A DNA stretch of 64,000 nucleotides from Anaerolineae bacterium (GCA_017303735.1 JAFLCF010000003.1:1-64000); one strand, 5' to 3'; positions 25,032 through 35,746 are shown, numbered from the stretch's first letter. Numbers and translations are program-made. Notes: a model not told the origin generated them from the sequence alone.

Positions 25032-28000
25032 TTAGAACTCAGGCTTCCCAGGCAGTTTGCGCACCAGAATAAACGTGTCGCGGTTGACGCCTGTCGGACC
25101 CCAGTAGTTGAACGCGTAAGTAAATTGTCCGTAACCGCCGACCATGAGCGAAGGCTTGAGGTGAATACGCGTGGGACTGTTATGTCCGCCTGCGCGTTTG
25201 TTGCCGCGCATGGGTGACTTGGGCAAACTCACGGTTCGTTCTGGAGCATGATAGAGGATACAAATCCCAGGCGGGATGCGTGCGCTGACGATGGCGCGTG
25301 TCACAGTCACGCCGTGATCGTTGTAGGCTTCGACCCAGTCGTTATCCACGATGCCGATTTCCTTGGCGTCCTTCTCGCTGATCCAGAGCGGTTCGAGTCC
25401 GCGTGAGAGAGTCAACATGCGGTCGTTGTCGAAATAGTTGGAGTGGATGTGCCACTTGGCATGAGGTGTCAGGTAATTTAACTGAATGGTCTTGCCTTCG
25501 CTGTGACTCTTGTCCAAATCGCCAAACGCCAACGGATCAGGGCGCGGCTTGTACGTGGGCAAATGTTCGCCATACGCCAGATAACCTTCGTGATCTAAAT
25601 AGAAATGCTGGCGTCCAGTCAACGTGCGCCACGGGACGAGCCGTTCCACGTTGAGGGTATACGCCGAGTACGGGCGTCCGTCCGTCATGATGCCCGTCCA
25701 GATGGGACTGTTGAGCAGGCGGCGGGGCTGTCGCGTAATATCCTTGAAGTCCATTCGCACGGCGCGGGTGGGCTCGGCAAGGTCGGTCAGTTTCAAGCCC
25801 ATGCGTTCTTCCTCGGCTTGGAAGGCGCGATACGCCACTTCCCCATTCGTCTCGGGCGCAAGGTGCAGGATGACGTTTGCCGCATCCTTCGCAACATTCA
25901 ACGAAGGATAGGTCTGACCGTTCCATGTCGTCGTCGGTTTGCTATCCAACAATTCCTGATACAGATCTTCGATTGGAATGTGAATGCCGTGAATGGCAAA
26001 GCCTTCCTTTTGCGCTTTGGGACCAAACGAAATAAACCGCTTGCCCAAGTTGACATAATCTCGCTCGGTCAAAACAAAGTTCGGCATGGTCACGCCAGGG
26101 ATGGGTTCACATTCGCCCTTCGCCCAATCACGGATGTGCGCCTGCGCCATCTCTGCGGGTGTATCGTGTTGAAGCGGCATTGCAACCAAATCACGCACGG
26201 GTTCGGGCATGTGCGTCTGTGCCAACTCGCTGACCTTGCCCGCCAATATTTTGAAAATATCCCAATCCGATTTTGATTCCCATGAGGGCGGCACTGCCAT
26301 CTGCAACGGATGAATGAACGAGTGCATGTCGGTGCTGTTCAAGTCATCCTTTTCGTACCAACTCGCCGTCGGCAACACGATATCCGAATACAACGCCGAC
26401 GTGTCCATGCGGAAGTTGATGTCCACCACCAAATCAAATTTACCTTCGGGCGCTTCATCGCGGTACGTCACTTCATTGAAATGGCTCTTGTCCACTTCCT
26501 CCGAAATGATCTGATGGTGCGTGCCGAGATAATGCTTGAAGAAATATTCCTGTCCCTTCGCGCTGGCGTTGAGCGCATTGCCTCTCCAAATGAACCACAC
26601 ACGAGGCCAATTTTCGGGAGCATCGGGATCCTGTACCGCAAACTTCAATTCGCCTGACTTCAACTGCTCAACCACCCATTGACGAATTTCCGCATCCGAC
26701 TTCGCCCCAGCCTGCTCCGCCTTTCTGACAATTTCCAGCGAGCTGACGTTGAACTGCGGATACGACGGCAACCATCCCATCCGCACGGCGCGGATGTTCG
26801 CATCGAGCGTGTGTTCTTGAGTCATGTCACGGTGAGATTCACCGTCAGGACGTGAAACAGGTTGAGGTTCGGTATAGGTGCGTTCATATCGCCACTGATC
26901 GCTGTTCACATAATGGAAGGAAGGCGTGTTCATTTGGCGCGGCGGCTTCTGCCAATCCAAAGCAAAAGCGATCGAAGCCCACGGCGCGGCAGGGGCTAAC
27001 TTTTCCTGCCCCACATAATGATTCAATCCGCCGCCGTTGCGACCCACGCAACCCGTCAACATCAACGTGCCGATGCAGGCGCGATAAATAAGATTGTTGT
27101 GATACCAGTGATTGACGCCCGCGCCGATGATGATCATGCACTTGCCTTCGGTCTTGACGGCGGTGGTCGCCCACTCACGCGCAAATTGAATCACGGTCTG
27201 ACGGTCAATGCCCGTGTAACGTTCCTGCCACGCGGGCGTGTAGGAAAGATTTTCATCGTCATAGTCGGCGGGATAATCGCCTTCGAGTCCGCGCCCCACG
27301 CCATATTGCGCCATCAACAAATCATAGACAGTCGCCACCGCCACTTTGCCATTAAGGGTTTCAATATATTGAACGGGGATATTGCGCTGGAAGGATTTGC
27401 CTTCGCCAAATTCCGCAAACGAAACGGAGAGTTGCTCGCTCGAGTCGCCCAGGAACGTGAGTTGCGGACGAATCTCGCTTCCATCCAGACCGTCTTTCGG
27501 TTCCAGATTCCAATGACCCTTCTCCTTCTGCCAGCGGAATCCGAGACTACCCTGCGGCATTCGCGGCGCATGGCTGATTTCATCCCACACCAAAAATTTC
27601 CATTCGCCGTTTTCAACATCCTTGGTGCGTTCCACCTGACCAGCCCGCACCATGCGACCTGGCACATACTTTCCATCTACTTCGTTGAGATCAATCAAAA
27701 ACGGCGCATCGGAGTATTGACGCAGGTAATCCAAAAAGTACGGCGTCGGGTTCTGATAATGGTATTCGTTCATGATGACATGATTGACCGCCATCCAGAA
27801 CGCGCCATCCTGCCCCGCATTGACGGGAACCCACCAATCGGCATACTTGGCAACCTGATTGAAGTCGGGCGCAAACACCACCAGCTTCGTGCCGTTGTGT
27901 CGCGCTTCCGCCGCGAAATGCACATCGGGCGTGCGCGTCATGCTCATGTTCGAACCGACCGAAGCGATGAATTTCGAGTTGAACCAGTCGGCGCTTTCGG

Positions 28001-28667
28001 CGACATCCGTCTGCTCGCCCCACACTTCGGGGCTGGCTGGCGGCAGGTCACTGTACCAATCGTAAAAACTCATGCTCACTGCGCCGAGCAATTGCATGAA
28101 GCGGCTTCCGCCCGCATAACTCAACATGGACATGGCGGGAATCGGCGAGAACCCGATGATACGGTCGGGTCCATATTTTTTGATCGTGTACATCGTGGAC
28201 GCGGCGATGATCTCCAGCGACTCTTCCCATGTCGCACGACGGAAACCACCCTTGCCACGCGCTTGATGAAAAGCCTTACGCCCCGCTTCATCCTCAATGA
28301 CGGCTGTCCACGCTTCGACGGGGTCTTTGTGCGTCTCTTTGGCTTTTCGCCACAAATCCATCAACACGCCGCGCATGTATGGATACTTCACACGGATGGG
28401 GCTGTACTGATACCACGAGAACGAAATCCCACGCTGACAACCGCGCGGCTCATAGGGTGGCAGTCCATTGTTCAGAACGGGATAATCCAACGCCTGCAAT
28501 TCCCATGTGACGATTCCATCTTTGACGTAAATCATCCACGAACAACTGCCTGTGCAGTTCACACCGTGCGTGCTTCGCACCACATGGTCGTGTTGCCAGC
28601 GATTGCGATAAAACTCTTCCCACTGGCGGGCTTGCGGGTTTGAAATTTCTTCGATCCAATTGCTCAT
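25032..28667 (-). CDS. narG: Respiratory nitrate reductase, alpha subunit (Mo-bisMGD)
   Basis: A 1211-residue catalytic subunit reducing nitrate to nitrite. The N terminus has the FS0 4Fe-4S ligands ([11 protein letters not shown], then EPRGCQRG) with His plus three Cys; the Mo ligand Asp lies in [19 protein letters not shown]. Long blocks match E. coli NarG ([30 protein letters not shown]). No Tat signal is visible, so the active site faces the cytoplasm. The start overlaps the cytochrome c stop by four bases (ATGA). Confidence 0.97.
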   Translation of the reverse strand: MSNWIEEISNPQARQWEEFYRNRWQHDHVVRSTHGVNCTGSCSWMIYVKDGIVTWELQALDYPVLNNGLPPYEPRGCQRGISFSWYQYSPIRVKYPYMRGVLMDLWRKAKETHKDPVEAWTAVIEDEAGRKAFHQARGKGGFRRATWEESLEIIAASTMYTIKKYGPDRIIGFSPIPAMSMLSYAGGSRFMQLLGAVSMSFYDWYSDLPPASPEVWGEQTDVAESADWFNSKFIASVGSNMSMTRTPDVHFAAEARHNGTKLVVFAPDFNQVAKYADWWVPVNAGQDGAFWMAVNHVIMNEYHYQNPTPYFLDYLRQYSDAPFLIDLNEVDGKYVPGRMVRAGQVERTKDVENGEWKFLVWDEISHAPRMPQGSLGFRWQKEKGHWNLEPKDGLDGSEIRPQLTFLGDSSEQLSVSFAEFGEGKSFQRNIPVQYIETLNGKVAVATVYDLLMAQYGVGRGLEGDYPADYDDENLSYTPAWQERYTGIDRQTVIQFAREWATTAVKTEGKCMIIIGAGVNHWYHNNLIYRACIGTLMLTGCVGRNGGGLNHYVGQEKLAPAAPWASIAFALDWQKPPRQMNTPSFHYVNSDQWRYERTYTEPQPVSRPDGESHRDMTQEHTLDANIRAVRMGWLPSYPQFNVSSLEIVRKAEQAGAKSDAEIRQWVVEQLKSGELKFAVQDPDAPENWPRVWFIWRGNALNASAKGQEYFFKHYLGTHHQIISEEVDKSHFNEVTYRDEAPEGKFDLVVDINFRMDTSALYSDIVLPTASWYEKDDLNSTDMHSFIHPLQMAVPPSWESKSDWDIFKILAGKVSELAQTHMPEPVRDLVAMPLQHDTPAEMAQAHIRDWAKGECEPIPGVTMPNFVLTERDYVNLGKRFISFGPKAQKEGFAIHGIHIPIEDLYQELLDSKPTTTWNGQTYPSLNVAKDAANVILHLAPETNGEVAYRAFQAEEERMGLKLTDLAEPTRAVRMDFKDITRQPRRLLNSPIWTGIMTDGRPYSAYTLNVERLVPWRTLTGRQHFYLDHEGYLAYGEHLPTYKPRPDPLAFGDLDKSHSEGKTIQLNYLTPHAKWHIHSNYFDNDRMLTLSRGLEPLWISEKDAKEIGIVDNDWVEAYNDHGVTVTRAIVSARIPPGICILYHAPERTVSLPKSPMRGNKRAGGHNSPTRIHLKPSLMVGGYGQFTYAFNYWGPTGVNRDTFILVRKLPGKPEF

Positions 28668-29233
28668 AACAACTCCTTTTCTGCTTTGTTCACCAATGCC
28701 CTGCGAACGCTCCGCAAACGATTACGGTATACAAACCCCAAAACAATCGCCGCGCCAAGTGTGCCAAGAATGCTGATACCCAGCACCAGCAACTCCTTAT
28801 CCGTTTCAGGTTCGCCAGCGGATGACTTCATGAAAACCAGCAAGTCGGCTTGCTCCTCCGCCGTCAGCGGGTCAACCGCATAGATCGGTTGCATGACTGG
28901 CGAGATGACCGTCCCCGTATTGGACAGGACTCCGATAATCTCCTCGTCACTGCGTTCTGTGGAAATGTTAGTCAGGTTCGGTCCCAATGCACCGCCGCCG
29001 AGTAATCCATTTTCGCCTACGCTATGACAACCCATACATGGAGGACCCTCATTCTCCAAGTGGGTATAGCCCATGAATAATTTCCGCCCCTCCTCAGCAT
29101 TGCCAGCGGCAATGTCTTGTGCTGAAGCGGGTTCGATATTTCCCTCATGCGCAGTACTGCATCCGAACAGGAAAAATGCGAGCACCACAATGGACAAGAA
29201 ATGTGTTCGTTGTTTGTATTTGTCATTTCTCAT
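28664..29233 (-). CDS. Lipoprotein monoheme cytochrome c of the nar operon
   Basis: A 189-residue protein: lipoprotein signal (LFGCS, Cys25), one c-type heme site CMGCH near 66-70, a distal Met candidate in [11 protein letters not shown] near 113, and a C-terminal helix (about 148-168) followed by a basic tail. It is therefore an extracytoplasmic cytochrome anchored at both ends. Coupled translation with narG suggests it is a stable part of the nitrate-respiring complex, comparable with the NarC cytochrome of Thermus, although it is not recognisably homologous in layout. Confidence 0.85.
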   Translation of the reverse strand: MRNDKYKQRTHFLSIVVLAFFLFGCSTAHEGNIEPASAQDIAAGNAEEGRKLFMGYTHLENEGPPCMGCHSVGENGLLGGGALGPNLTNISTERSDEEIIGVLSNTGTVISPVMQPIYAVDPLTAEEQADLLVFMKSSAGEPETDKELLVLGISILGTLGAAIVLGFVYRNRLRSVRRALVNKAEKELL

Positions 29234-29247
29234 AGGTTTGCAAACTC

Positions 29248-29261
29248 CTGATTATGATCAA
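29248..29261 (-). promoter_or_regulatory. FNR-like box upstream of the nar operon
   Basis: Minus-strand TTGATCATAATCAG matches the FNR consensus TTGATNNNNATCAA at nine of ten positions. It overlaps the region just before the AGGAG ribosome site, only about 21 bases from the ATG, which is too close for ordinary class II activation, so it may repress or act on another start. Confidence 0.45.
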
Positions 29262-29282
29262 GCGGATAATTTATTCCGCTGT

Positions 29283-29672
29283 TTATAAAGGATTGGATTC
29301 ATCCGTTTTCTGGGCAGGGCTGATACAACCGCGTATCGTTTCAAGCAAATTGTCGCCTCGTGCAGGCAATGTGTATGTGGAAAAAATTCGGAACACGTTT
29401 TGATTCAACGCAGTACGGATCACGGATATTTCTGGATGTTGTTCGATGATGGCTTTTGTCAACTCTGCCGCAGTCTCGCTTTGCAGGTTTTCATCGGCAA
29501 TCACGACCACAGATGGATGCACTTCAACCAGCCGTTCGCAAATATCCCTGTCGCTCAGATTCCATGGACCGATCAACTCCACTTCTTTTTCGGCGCGCAA
29601 AACCATCTCTATGCTTTCGCCGAAGAGTTGTTGGGAACTGATCAACAGGACACGTGGTTTTGATATGACCAT
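29283..29672 (-). CDS. Degenerate receiver-domain protein
   Basis: From the ATG at 29672 about 129 residues with a CheY-like outline (RVLLISSQQLFGESIEMVLR parallels [15 protein letters not shown] of the NarL-like genes here). The acidic pair is replaced by Ser-Ser and the phosphorylation Asp is displaced (VVVIADEN), so it probably cannot be phosphorylated in the usual way. A TTG start at 29690 is possible. It lies upstream of cytochrome c-narGHJI on the same strand. Confidence 0.65.
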   Translation of the reverse strand: MVISKPRVLLISSQQLFGESIEMVLRAEKEVELIGPWNLSDRDICERLVEVHPSVVVIADENLQSETAAELTKAIIEQHPEISVIRTALNQNVFRIFSTYTLPARGDNLLETIRGCISPAQKTDESNPL

Positions 29673-29756
29673 ATGTGATAAATCGAACAAAGTTTCCCCG
29701 AAGGATACTTGGAATCAATCTGTAATCCCATCCTCCCCCATCCCGCCTTTGGAATG

Positions 29757-29788
29757 AAAAAAGAGTGATTTGGGAATCACTCTTTTTT
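29757..29788. terminator. Bidirectional terminator, dispersed family
   Basis: AAAAAAGAGTGATT, loop TGGG, AATCACTCTTTTTT: a 14-bp stem that supplies a U run on either strand. It ends the NarL-like gene of cassette A and precedes the receiver gene. A near copy follows the cassette B regulator at 53907-53938. Confidence 0.85.
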
Positions 29789-29869
29789 CAGAAAGAATTA
29801 GTTCTCTTGAGTAGGTCACGTTTGTAACGTGACCGTCACGCTCAAAGCGTGATCTACGTTTTCTGCGGT

Positions 29870-30520
29870 TTACAAAATGCCTTTCGCTTTCGCCGCCCGC
29901 GTTGCCTCGCGCCGTGTGGACACATGCAATTTAGACAAGATATTCCTTATATGTGTCTTGACTGTATTCAAACTGATATTCAACGCCGCGGCAATCTCCT
30001 TATCCGTCGCGCCGTTGGACGCCTGGGATAAGACCTGCTGTTCGCGCTCCGTCAATCCGCTGTCATCTTCCTTCTCAGGGACTCCGCCTTTGCTCAAGCG
30101 CCGAAATTCCGAGAGCACACGCCCAGCCAGGTTCGGCGACAAAGCGGCTTCGCCCTGTAAAGCGCCGCGCAACATTTCCAGCAACGCCTGCGAACGAATC
30201 TCTTTCAACAGATAACCCTGTGCCCCATTCTTGAGCGCTTCGAAAAGCATCTCATCGTCACCGCGCACAGACAGCATCACGATGATTGTCTCTGGCAGAA
30301 CTTGTTTAATTTGCCGCACCGCCTCAATGCCATCCATGCCTGGCATTTGCACATCCATCAGAATCAGGTCGGGCTTTAATTCCTGTGCTTTGATGAACGC
30401 TTCCAAACCATCGTTGGCTTCGCCAACTACTTGCATATCAGGCTGTGAGCCGATGATACCCGCCAACCCCTCACGGAAGAGCGCATGATCGTCAGCCAAT
30501 AACACACGGACTCGTTCCAT
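29870..30520 (-). CDS. NarL-family response regulator, cassette A
   Basis: A 216-residue regulator: receiver domain at 1-125 with acidic pair Asp10-Asp11 and phospho-Asp56 ([13 protein letters not shown]), then a LuxR/NarL-type HTH at about 150-210 ([36 protein letters not shown]). It begins one base after the NarX-like kinase stop, so the two are cotranscribed partners. It is closely related to the cassette B regulator at 53963. Confidence 0.92.
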   Translation of the reverse strand: MERVRVLLADDHALFREGLAGIIGSQPDMQVVGEANDGLEAFIKAQELKPDLILMDVQMPGMDGIEAVRQIKQVLPETIIVMLSVRGDDEMLFEALKNGAQGYLLKEIRSQALLEMLRGALQGEAALSPNLAGRVLSEFRRLSKGGVPEKEDDSGLTEREQQVLSQASNGATDKEIAAALNISLNTVKTHIRNILSKLHVSTRREATRAAKAKGIL

Positions 30521-30521
30521 T

Positions 30522-32435
30522 TTAATTTTCCTTCTCCATCTGCCATGTCAATGTGACGCGCGTCCCGCTTCCCTGCCTGGACTGGAGACTGATCTCCCCG
30601 CCAATATGCTTTGCGCGCGCCTGCATGATCTGCAAACCGAAATGCCCGCTCGGCGCGGCTTGGGATGGATCGAAACCATTTCCGTCATCTTCAACAATCA
30701 CAAAATAATTTCCATTGTTTTGACCCACCTGCACGCTGACACTTTTCGCATTCGCATGGCGCGCCGCATTGACCAATGCCTCGCGCGTGATGTTGTAGAC
30801 CTGCTCCGCAGTTTGAGGAGAGGGTTCAGGCGCAGAGTCGACGTCAGAACGCCAGACCGATTCCAAGCCATGTTGTGAGGCGACTTCATCCAGTGTCTCA
30901 CGCAGGCGTGTCCATAAATCCTTGTTTGCGGGAGTCTCATCCATCAAACTGTTAATCGCGCGGCGCACATCGCTCGTGGCTTTGCCGATTGTCTCCCGCG
31001 TTTTCCGCAGACGTTCCAGCGCCGCACCTTCCTCTCCATCGGAAAGGAACTCAACCACCTGATCGGTCATCAAACCAAGGTAACTGAGCGTTTGTCCCAG
31101 CCCATCGTGCATCTCTGCGGCAACGCGACGTCGTTCTTCCAGCGTGGCCACACGCTCCGCCTGCGCAAACAAACGCGCATTTTCCAGCGCGATCGCAGCG
31201 ACGTTTGCCAGTTTGGTCAGCATATCCGCAGACTCGCTTGCGAATTGATTTTGCGCGAGGCTGCCCACACACAACGCTCCGATCACACGGTCGCCAATGC
31301 GAAGCGGCGCTGCCAAATGGCTGGTGCGATATTCATCCGCCAACATGCGGCATCCGCCCTGGCATGAACTCATACCACAGATCATGGCACCTTCACCCGC
31401 TAACACGGCGTTGGCAAACTCATTATCTACGCGCGTCATGTTACCAACGACCGCATGTTTGGGTCCGCTCAACGTTTGAAGTTTCAGCCAATGCTGGCTT
31501 TCATCCACCAGACACAACGCCGCCGCTTCACCGCCCAGCAACGCGCGCGCCTTTTCAGTGACCGAGTTTAACACCTGTTGAATATCGAGCCGCGAAGAAA
31601 TTTCACGGCTGACTTCGTTGAGCGTTTCGAGTTCCTGTGTGCGCTGTGCAACGCGTTGTTCCAGTGTGATATTCAATTGGATAAGTTCATTGCGTGTGAC
31701 CTGGAGACGGGTACGCATTTCATCGAACGCATCTGACAACGCCCGCATCTCCTCTGGACCTTCAACCTGTATCGGTGCATCAAGCTGATTCTCCCCGAGT
31801 CTTTTTGCCGCCAATCCCAACACCTGAAGCGGATTCAACAGCGAGCGGCGCGTCATCCATGCGCCGACTACCAGCAACACCAACGCGCCTGCTAAAAATG
31901 TTACCTGAATGGCGCGCAAGCGATTCACTTTGGCAGTTGAAGTCGCTTCATATAAATTCACCACTGCATCCGCCTTTCGAACAAGGTCATTGGATTGCAG
32001 TTCGAGGGTTGTTTGTAGTGAATATGAATTACTGGCGGCGGTCATCGTCTCCAGGGTGGAACGATATTGTCTCCAACTGGACTCCACCTCGCGCAATGCC
32101 GTCTGAATCTGCGGGTCGCTTGTCGCTGGCAAATTGATAACACTATCTGCCAAATATGGCGCGCTTCCCCCATGCTGTAAAGCCGACAAGGTCTGGCTGA
32201 AGGTTTGTTCAGATTCCTGCAAAGCGGCAGACGCAGAATCATCCCCATTTCCCAATTGAAACGCAAGCCGCGTCATCTGCTGAACCAGCATCCGCTGACG
32301 CCCTGCCAAGTTAATGACCAACGCATCCTGTCCCTGGGTTTGCAAGCCCCAATACGTAATGCCGACAGAAACCATCACCAGCAGGACAAATGCTGTGAAT
32401 AGGAAGCTGAATTGGACTTGAAGACGTTGGAACAT
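30522..32435 (-). CDS. NarX-like sensor histidine kinase, cassette A
   Basis: From the ATG at 32435 a 637-residue kinase: helix 1 (about 10-31), a periplasmic PilJ/NarX-like domain starting with INLAGRQRMLVQQM, helix 2 (about 179-197), HAMP, a GAF domain (about 285-425), HisKA_3 dimerisation box with His443 (AAEMHDGLGQTLSYLG) and an HATPase end (NAARHANA, VEDDGNGFD, GSGTRVTLTW). The GAF holds Cys353, Cys358 and Cys362 in CGMSSCQGGC, conserved in the cassette B kinase. Likely ligand nitrate or nitrite, by family. Confidence 0.9.
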   Translation of the reverse strand: MFQRLQVQFSFLFTAFVLLVMVSVGITYWGLQTQGQDALVINLAGRQRMLVQQMTRLAFQLGNGDDSASAALQESEQTFSQTLSALQHGGSAPYLADSVINLPATSDPQIQTALREVESSWRQYRSTLETMTAASNSYSLQTTLELQSNDLVRKADAVVNLYEATSTAKVNRLRAIQVTFLAGALVLLVVGAWMTRRSLLNPLQVLGLAAKRLGENQLDAPIQVEGPEEMRALSDAFDEMRTRLQVTRNELIQLNITLEQRVAQRTQELETLNEVSREISSRLDIQQVLNSVTEKARALLGGEAAALCLVDESQHWLKLQTLSGPKHAVVGNMTRVDNEFANAVLAGEGAMICGMSSCQGGCRMLADEYRTSHLAAPLRIGDRVIGALCVGSLAQNQFASESADMLTKLANVAAIALENARLFAQAERVATLEERRRVAAEMHDGLGQTLSYLGLMTDQVVEFLSDGEEGAALERLRKTRETIGKATSDVRRAINSLMDETPANKDLWTRLRETLDEVASQHGLESVWRSDVDSAPEPSPQTAEQVYNITREALVNAARHANAKSVSVQVGQNNGNYFVIVEDDGNGFDPSQAAPSGHFGLQIMQARAKHIGGEISLQSRQGSGTRVTLTWQMEKEN

Positions 32436-32506
32436 TGAATATCTCTGAATGAATATTTTTATTATATCAACAACGCCCGATTTCAACTGAGCAACAAATT
32501 GTCTCT

Positions 32507-32535
32507 TTGCAATTGCGCGGCTGACCGTGTAAACT
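32507..32535 (+). promoter_or_regulatory. Promoter of the cassette A Crp-family gene, probably leaderless
   Basis: TTGCAA (32507-32512), 17 bases, TAAACT (32530-32535). The predicted start of transcription falls on the A of the ATG at 32542, and no ribosome site precedes it. Confidence 0.5.
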
Positions 32536-32541
32536 AATCAT

Positions 32542-33240
32542 ATGGAAAATCAATCCGCCAAATTCAACCTGCTTCTCAAGCGCCTGCATACATTTGAATT
32601 CCTGCATGGGCTAGATGAGGATGCGATGATAAAACTAACAGATAGCGCAAAGTGGAAGGTCTTCCCGCCTAATGCAGTCGTATTTTGGGAGGGCGATACT
32701 GAATCCAATTTGTATTACCTGCAATACGGTTCATTGAAAGCCCTGCGAACCGCATCCGATGGACGGGAACAAGTGTTGCGTTTTTTAGACGCTGGCGAGA
32801 TCTTTAATGAAATCGGTGTGCTGGCGATACGCCCCAACCCTGTTACGGCAGTGGCATTGGAAGAATCGGGTATCTGGCTCATCCCACGCCATGCGCTGGA
32901 AGAAGTGGTGATGAAACATCCGCTGACGGCATTGCAGATCATCGGCAACATGGCGGATAAGATCATCAGTCTGGTCACGCTGGCATCGGATCTTTCACTT
33001 AAGACGGTTGAAGCACGTTTTGCCAAACTATTGTTGGCCTCCACCGATGGCGATGTGATCGAACGTCGCCGCTGGACAAATCAAACAGAAATGGCGGCAC
33101 ATCTCGGCACGGTGCCAGATGTATTAAGCCGCGTCATCCGCGAGTTGACAAAGGCGGGGTTGATAGAAATGAACAAACATCAAATCCGCATTCTGGATCG
33201 TGCGGGGTTGGCGGAGCGGACAATGATTAGGGGCGGGTAA
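32542..33240 (+). CDS. Crp-family regulator, cassette A
   Basis: A 232-residue Crp/Fnr-type regulator: cNMP-like beta roll (FWEGDTESNLYYLQYGSLKAL near 50-70; GREQVLRFLDAGEIFNEIG near 75-92), dimer helix and winged HTH (RRWTNQTEMAAHLGTVPDVLSRVIREL near 178-205). The recognition helix differs from the FNR-type gene at 18468, so targets should differ. No Cys cluster. It is divergent from the NarX-like kinase, and a near twin lies at 57763. Confidence 0.9.
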   Translation: MENQSAKFNLLLKRLHTFEFLHGLDEDAMIKLTDSAKWKVFPPNAVVFWEGDTESNLYYLQYGSLKALRTASDGREQVLRFLDAGEIFNEIGVLAIRPNPVTAVALEESGIWLIPRHALEEVVMKHPLTALQIIGNMADKIISLVTLASDLSLKTVEARFAKLLLASTDGDVIERRRWTNQTEMAAHLGTVPDVLSRVIRELTKAGLIEMNKHQIRILDRAGLAERTMIRGG

Positions 33241-33342
33241 AGATCGGGTTCAGAAACCAGATAACAGCCGAGATGTGAAGCGAGGATGTGAGGCTGTTCA
33301 TATCCCTTATCAGAGATTGCTTCACGCAAAGCGCATCGCCTG

Positions 33343-35520
33343 TTATTTCTTACCGATTAATCTTAAAAACACATCTACAACTTTTGGGTCAAAATGCGAG
33401 CCAGCCTGTTGGCGGATATGCTCGACGGCTTCTTTCGTCGTCCATGCGGGGCGATAAGGACGATCGCTGGTCAGCGCATCAAAGACATCTACTATGGCAA
33501 AGATGCGCGCCGCCAGTGGAATTTCTTCCCTTTTTCGTCCGCGCGGGTAACCTGTACCATCCCATTTTTCATGATGACAATATGGAATATCCAGCGCAGG
33601 CAACAAATAAACAATGGGAGACAGCATCTCGTAGGCAAGTTGCGGATGCTGGCGCATCATTGCCCATTCATCATCACTTAATGCCCCTGATTTGCGCAGA
33701 ATAGTATCGGGGATGCCCATTTTTCCAATATCATGGAGTAATGCGCCGCGCCGTATATGTATTAATGCTGAGTCGCTTACTCCAATAGCTTGTGCTAGTT
33801 GCAACGTCAGGTTGGTAACGCGCAGAGTGTGTTCTTCGGTCTCTTTATCGCGCAAATCGAGCGCATGAGACCAGCCTTCGATGGTCGCATCATACGCGAG
33901 GGTAATATCCTGAGCCTGTTTTATTGTTTGCAGATGCAATGCCTCGGCGCGCTTGCGGATAGTATGCTCAGCTTTGAATAAGCGGGTATTCTCAATGGCA
34001 ATAGCAGTCTGGTTGGCAAGCAGGGAAAGTAAACGAATTTCATCTTCGCTCCACTGCCGGGGAGATTGCGAATACACAGCGATGCCGCCAAGGGCTTCTT
34101 CGCCCATCAACATTGGAACGATCAATGATGAAGTCAGTTTTATATTGTGATCGGCTGTGTATGTTTTTAATCGTTTTTCAAGATTAATATCTGGAATAAC
34201 GACGGGCATTTTCGTGCGGACGGACTGGGACATGGCAGAATCGTCGGTAACCGGAAAATCAACAGCCTCTTGCATTTTTGGGAATGGGAAGCCCAAGTCA
34301 GTTTTTATGGAATACACTTTGCCACCTGGGGCAACCAAAGCCAGCGCGGCATATTCAACCTGCAGCACATCAGACACCACTTTTATCGTCTGGTCCAGGA
34401 TGGTTTGCAGATTGTGTTCTCCCAGGAGCATTTGCCCATGCCCAAGCAGGATTTGCTGTTCGCGAGTGCGCTGTTCCTTTGCCTGCTCATACAGACGGGC
34501 GCGCTCAATTGCCACGCCAATCTGATCGCCGATGGAGTTGAATAGCCGGTAATTCTCGATCGTAATGGCGGAGCCAGATGGAGGCACAATATTGAGATTC
34601 CCCAAAAGTATGGTTCCAGCACGGACAGGAATACTGGCATGGGAATGGTATGGATAATCGGGACTCGTCACTCTTTTCAATTGTTGACACTCAACAATTC
34701 TGATTGCCGCATCCAGTTTTCCAAGTTGGAGTAACTCAATGCAGCGACAATGAGTTCGCATGGCAGACCAGTCGGCAGGGTCGAGTTCTGGTGGCAGATT
34801 ATAGGAGGCTGCCAGCCGATTTTTTTGGAAGCCATCCAACAATACAACCCAGCCGCACCGCATGTTCATGGTGGTGATGACTGCCTCTAAACTTCGCTCC
34901 AACGCTTCTTGAATGTTGGCGGAACGGTTCAAGGCGTTTGCCACAGTCTGCAAAATCTGTAACTCTTTTAATTGTTCTGCTGTTTGTTGAAAGAGGTGCG
35001 CCCTCTCAATTGAAATACCCAACTGTTTTCCAATAGTGGTTAGTGTTTCTCGCAGATCAGCGGTCAGTTGAGCTCTTTTTCTAAAATACAGCGTGAAAGT
35101 TCCCAGAAGCGAATCCATGCCGGAAAGCGGGATGCAGAGCAACGAGCGATAACGCGCTTGTTGTGCAAGGTTTTGCCGTTGATAAGTTTCTTCAGCTTCG
35201 ATATCCGGGATGAAGAATGCCTTTTGGTTTGTATGTGCCATACCGGGCATGCCTGTTCCAAGGGGAAACCGAATATCCAAAGAGCCAGATATGAAATCAG
35301 GATCCAGGTTGTACTGTGTTGTAAATTGCAGTTCACCAGATGAATTAACTAAATGACATTCTGCCCCTTCCGCAGCGGCTAGCCTTGCGGATTGTTCCAA
35401 TGCAGTGGACAAGACAGCCTGTGTATCGGTCCATGTATGAGTCGTCGAAATTAGCTCAATGAGTACAGCCAATTCTGAGCCGCGGGAGGTTGTAATATGT
35501 CTATGTGGTTTTCGATTCAT
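33343..35520 (-). CDS. Triple-GAF HD-GYP protein, putative cyclic-di-GMP phosphodiesterase
   Basis: A 725-residue protein with three GAF-like sensor domains (about 20-175, 190-355, 370-535) and a C-terminal HD-GYP domain. Metal and catalytic motifs are intact: HD596-597 (LLHDIGKMGIPD), HHE near 649 (YCHHEKWDGTGYP) and GYP near 657. HD-GYP enzymes degrade cyclic di-GMP. No membrane segment, so it is a cytoplasmic sensor. It is absent from cassette B and reads against its neighbours, which supports later insertion between the Crp and cupin genes. Confidence 0.9.
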   Translation of the reverse strand: MNRKPHRHITTSRGSELAVLIELISTTHTWTDTQAVLSTALEQSARLAAAEGAECHLVNSSGELQFTTQYNLDPDFISGSLDIRFPLGTGMPGMAHTNQKAFFIPDIEAEETYQRQNLAQQARYRSLLCIPLSGMDSLLGTFTLYFRKRAQLTADLRETLTTIGKQLGISIERAHLFQQTAEQLKELQILQTVANALNRSANIQEALERSLEAVITTMNMRCGWVVLLDGFQKNRLAASYNLPPELDPADWSAMRTHCRCIELLQLGKLDAAIRIVECQQLKRVTSPDYPYHSHASIPVRAGTILLGNLNIVPPSGSAITIENYRLFNSIGDQIGVAIERARLYEQAKEQRTREQQILLGHGQMLLGEHNLQTILDQTIKVVSDVLQVEYAALALVAPGGKVYSIKTDLGFPFPKMQEAVDFPVTDDSAMSQSVRTKMPVVIPDINLEKRLKTYTADHNIKLTSSLIVPMLMGEEALGGIAVYSQSPRQWSEDEIRLLSLLANQTAIAIENTRLFKAEHTIRKRAEALHLQTIKQAQDITLAYDATIEGWSHALDLRDKETEEHTLRVTNLTLQLAQAIGVSDSALIHIRRGALLHDIGKMGIPDTILRKSGALSDDEWAMMRQHPQLAYEMLSPIVYLLPALDIPYCHHEKWDGTGYPRGRKREEIPLAARIFAIVDVFDALTSDRPYRPAWTTKEAVEHIRQQAGSHFDPKVVDVFLRLIGKK

Positions 35521-35619
35521 TGATCATCCATTGTGACAATAAAACGTATCTTTAGGATATGTCTACTTTGGTGAAGGAAATTGATTGTAATGGAGATTTC
35601 CCGTTAGTGGATTTGCATA

Positions 35620-35661
35620 ATCATGCCAGTCTGGCGGAGCGAGCCATGATTCGGGGAGAAT
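35620..35661 (+). pseudogene. 3' remnant of a Crp-family gene
   Basis: The plus frame reads HASLAERAMIRGE and stops, matching the end of the Crp-family genes (RAGLAERTMIRGG). The following leader also matches that of the Crp genes at 33240 and 58446. It marks the far side of the HD-GYP insertion. Confidence 0.75.
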
Positions 35662-35668
35662 AAAGATT

Positions 35669-35697
35669 GGGTTGAAAAACCCGACAAAAGTCGGGGT
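35669..35697 (+). promoter_or_regulatory. Tandem hairpin leader of the cassette A cupin
   Basis: GGGTT-GAAA-AACCC is followed at once by CCCGAC-AAAA-GTCGGG; the shared CCC makes the two stems mutually exclusive. The same leader precedes the cassette B cupin. No T run, so RNA processing or attenuation is more likely than simple termination. Confidence 0.5.
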
Positions 35698-35746
35698 GTG
35701 AAGCGGGGGAGTCCATTAAAGTCAGGGCATATCAAAAGGAGACGAT

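Noticed and set aside
27018..28643. A 541-codon plus-strand frame across narG
   Set aside because: Pure antisense shadow of narG, caused by its codon use.
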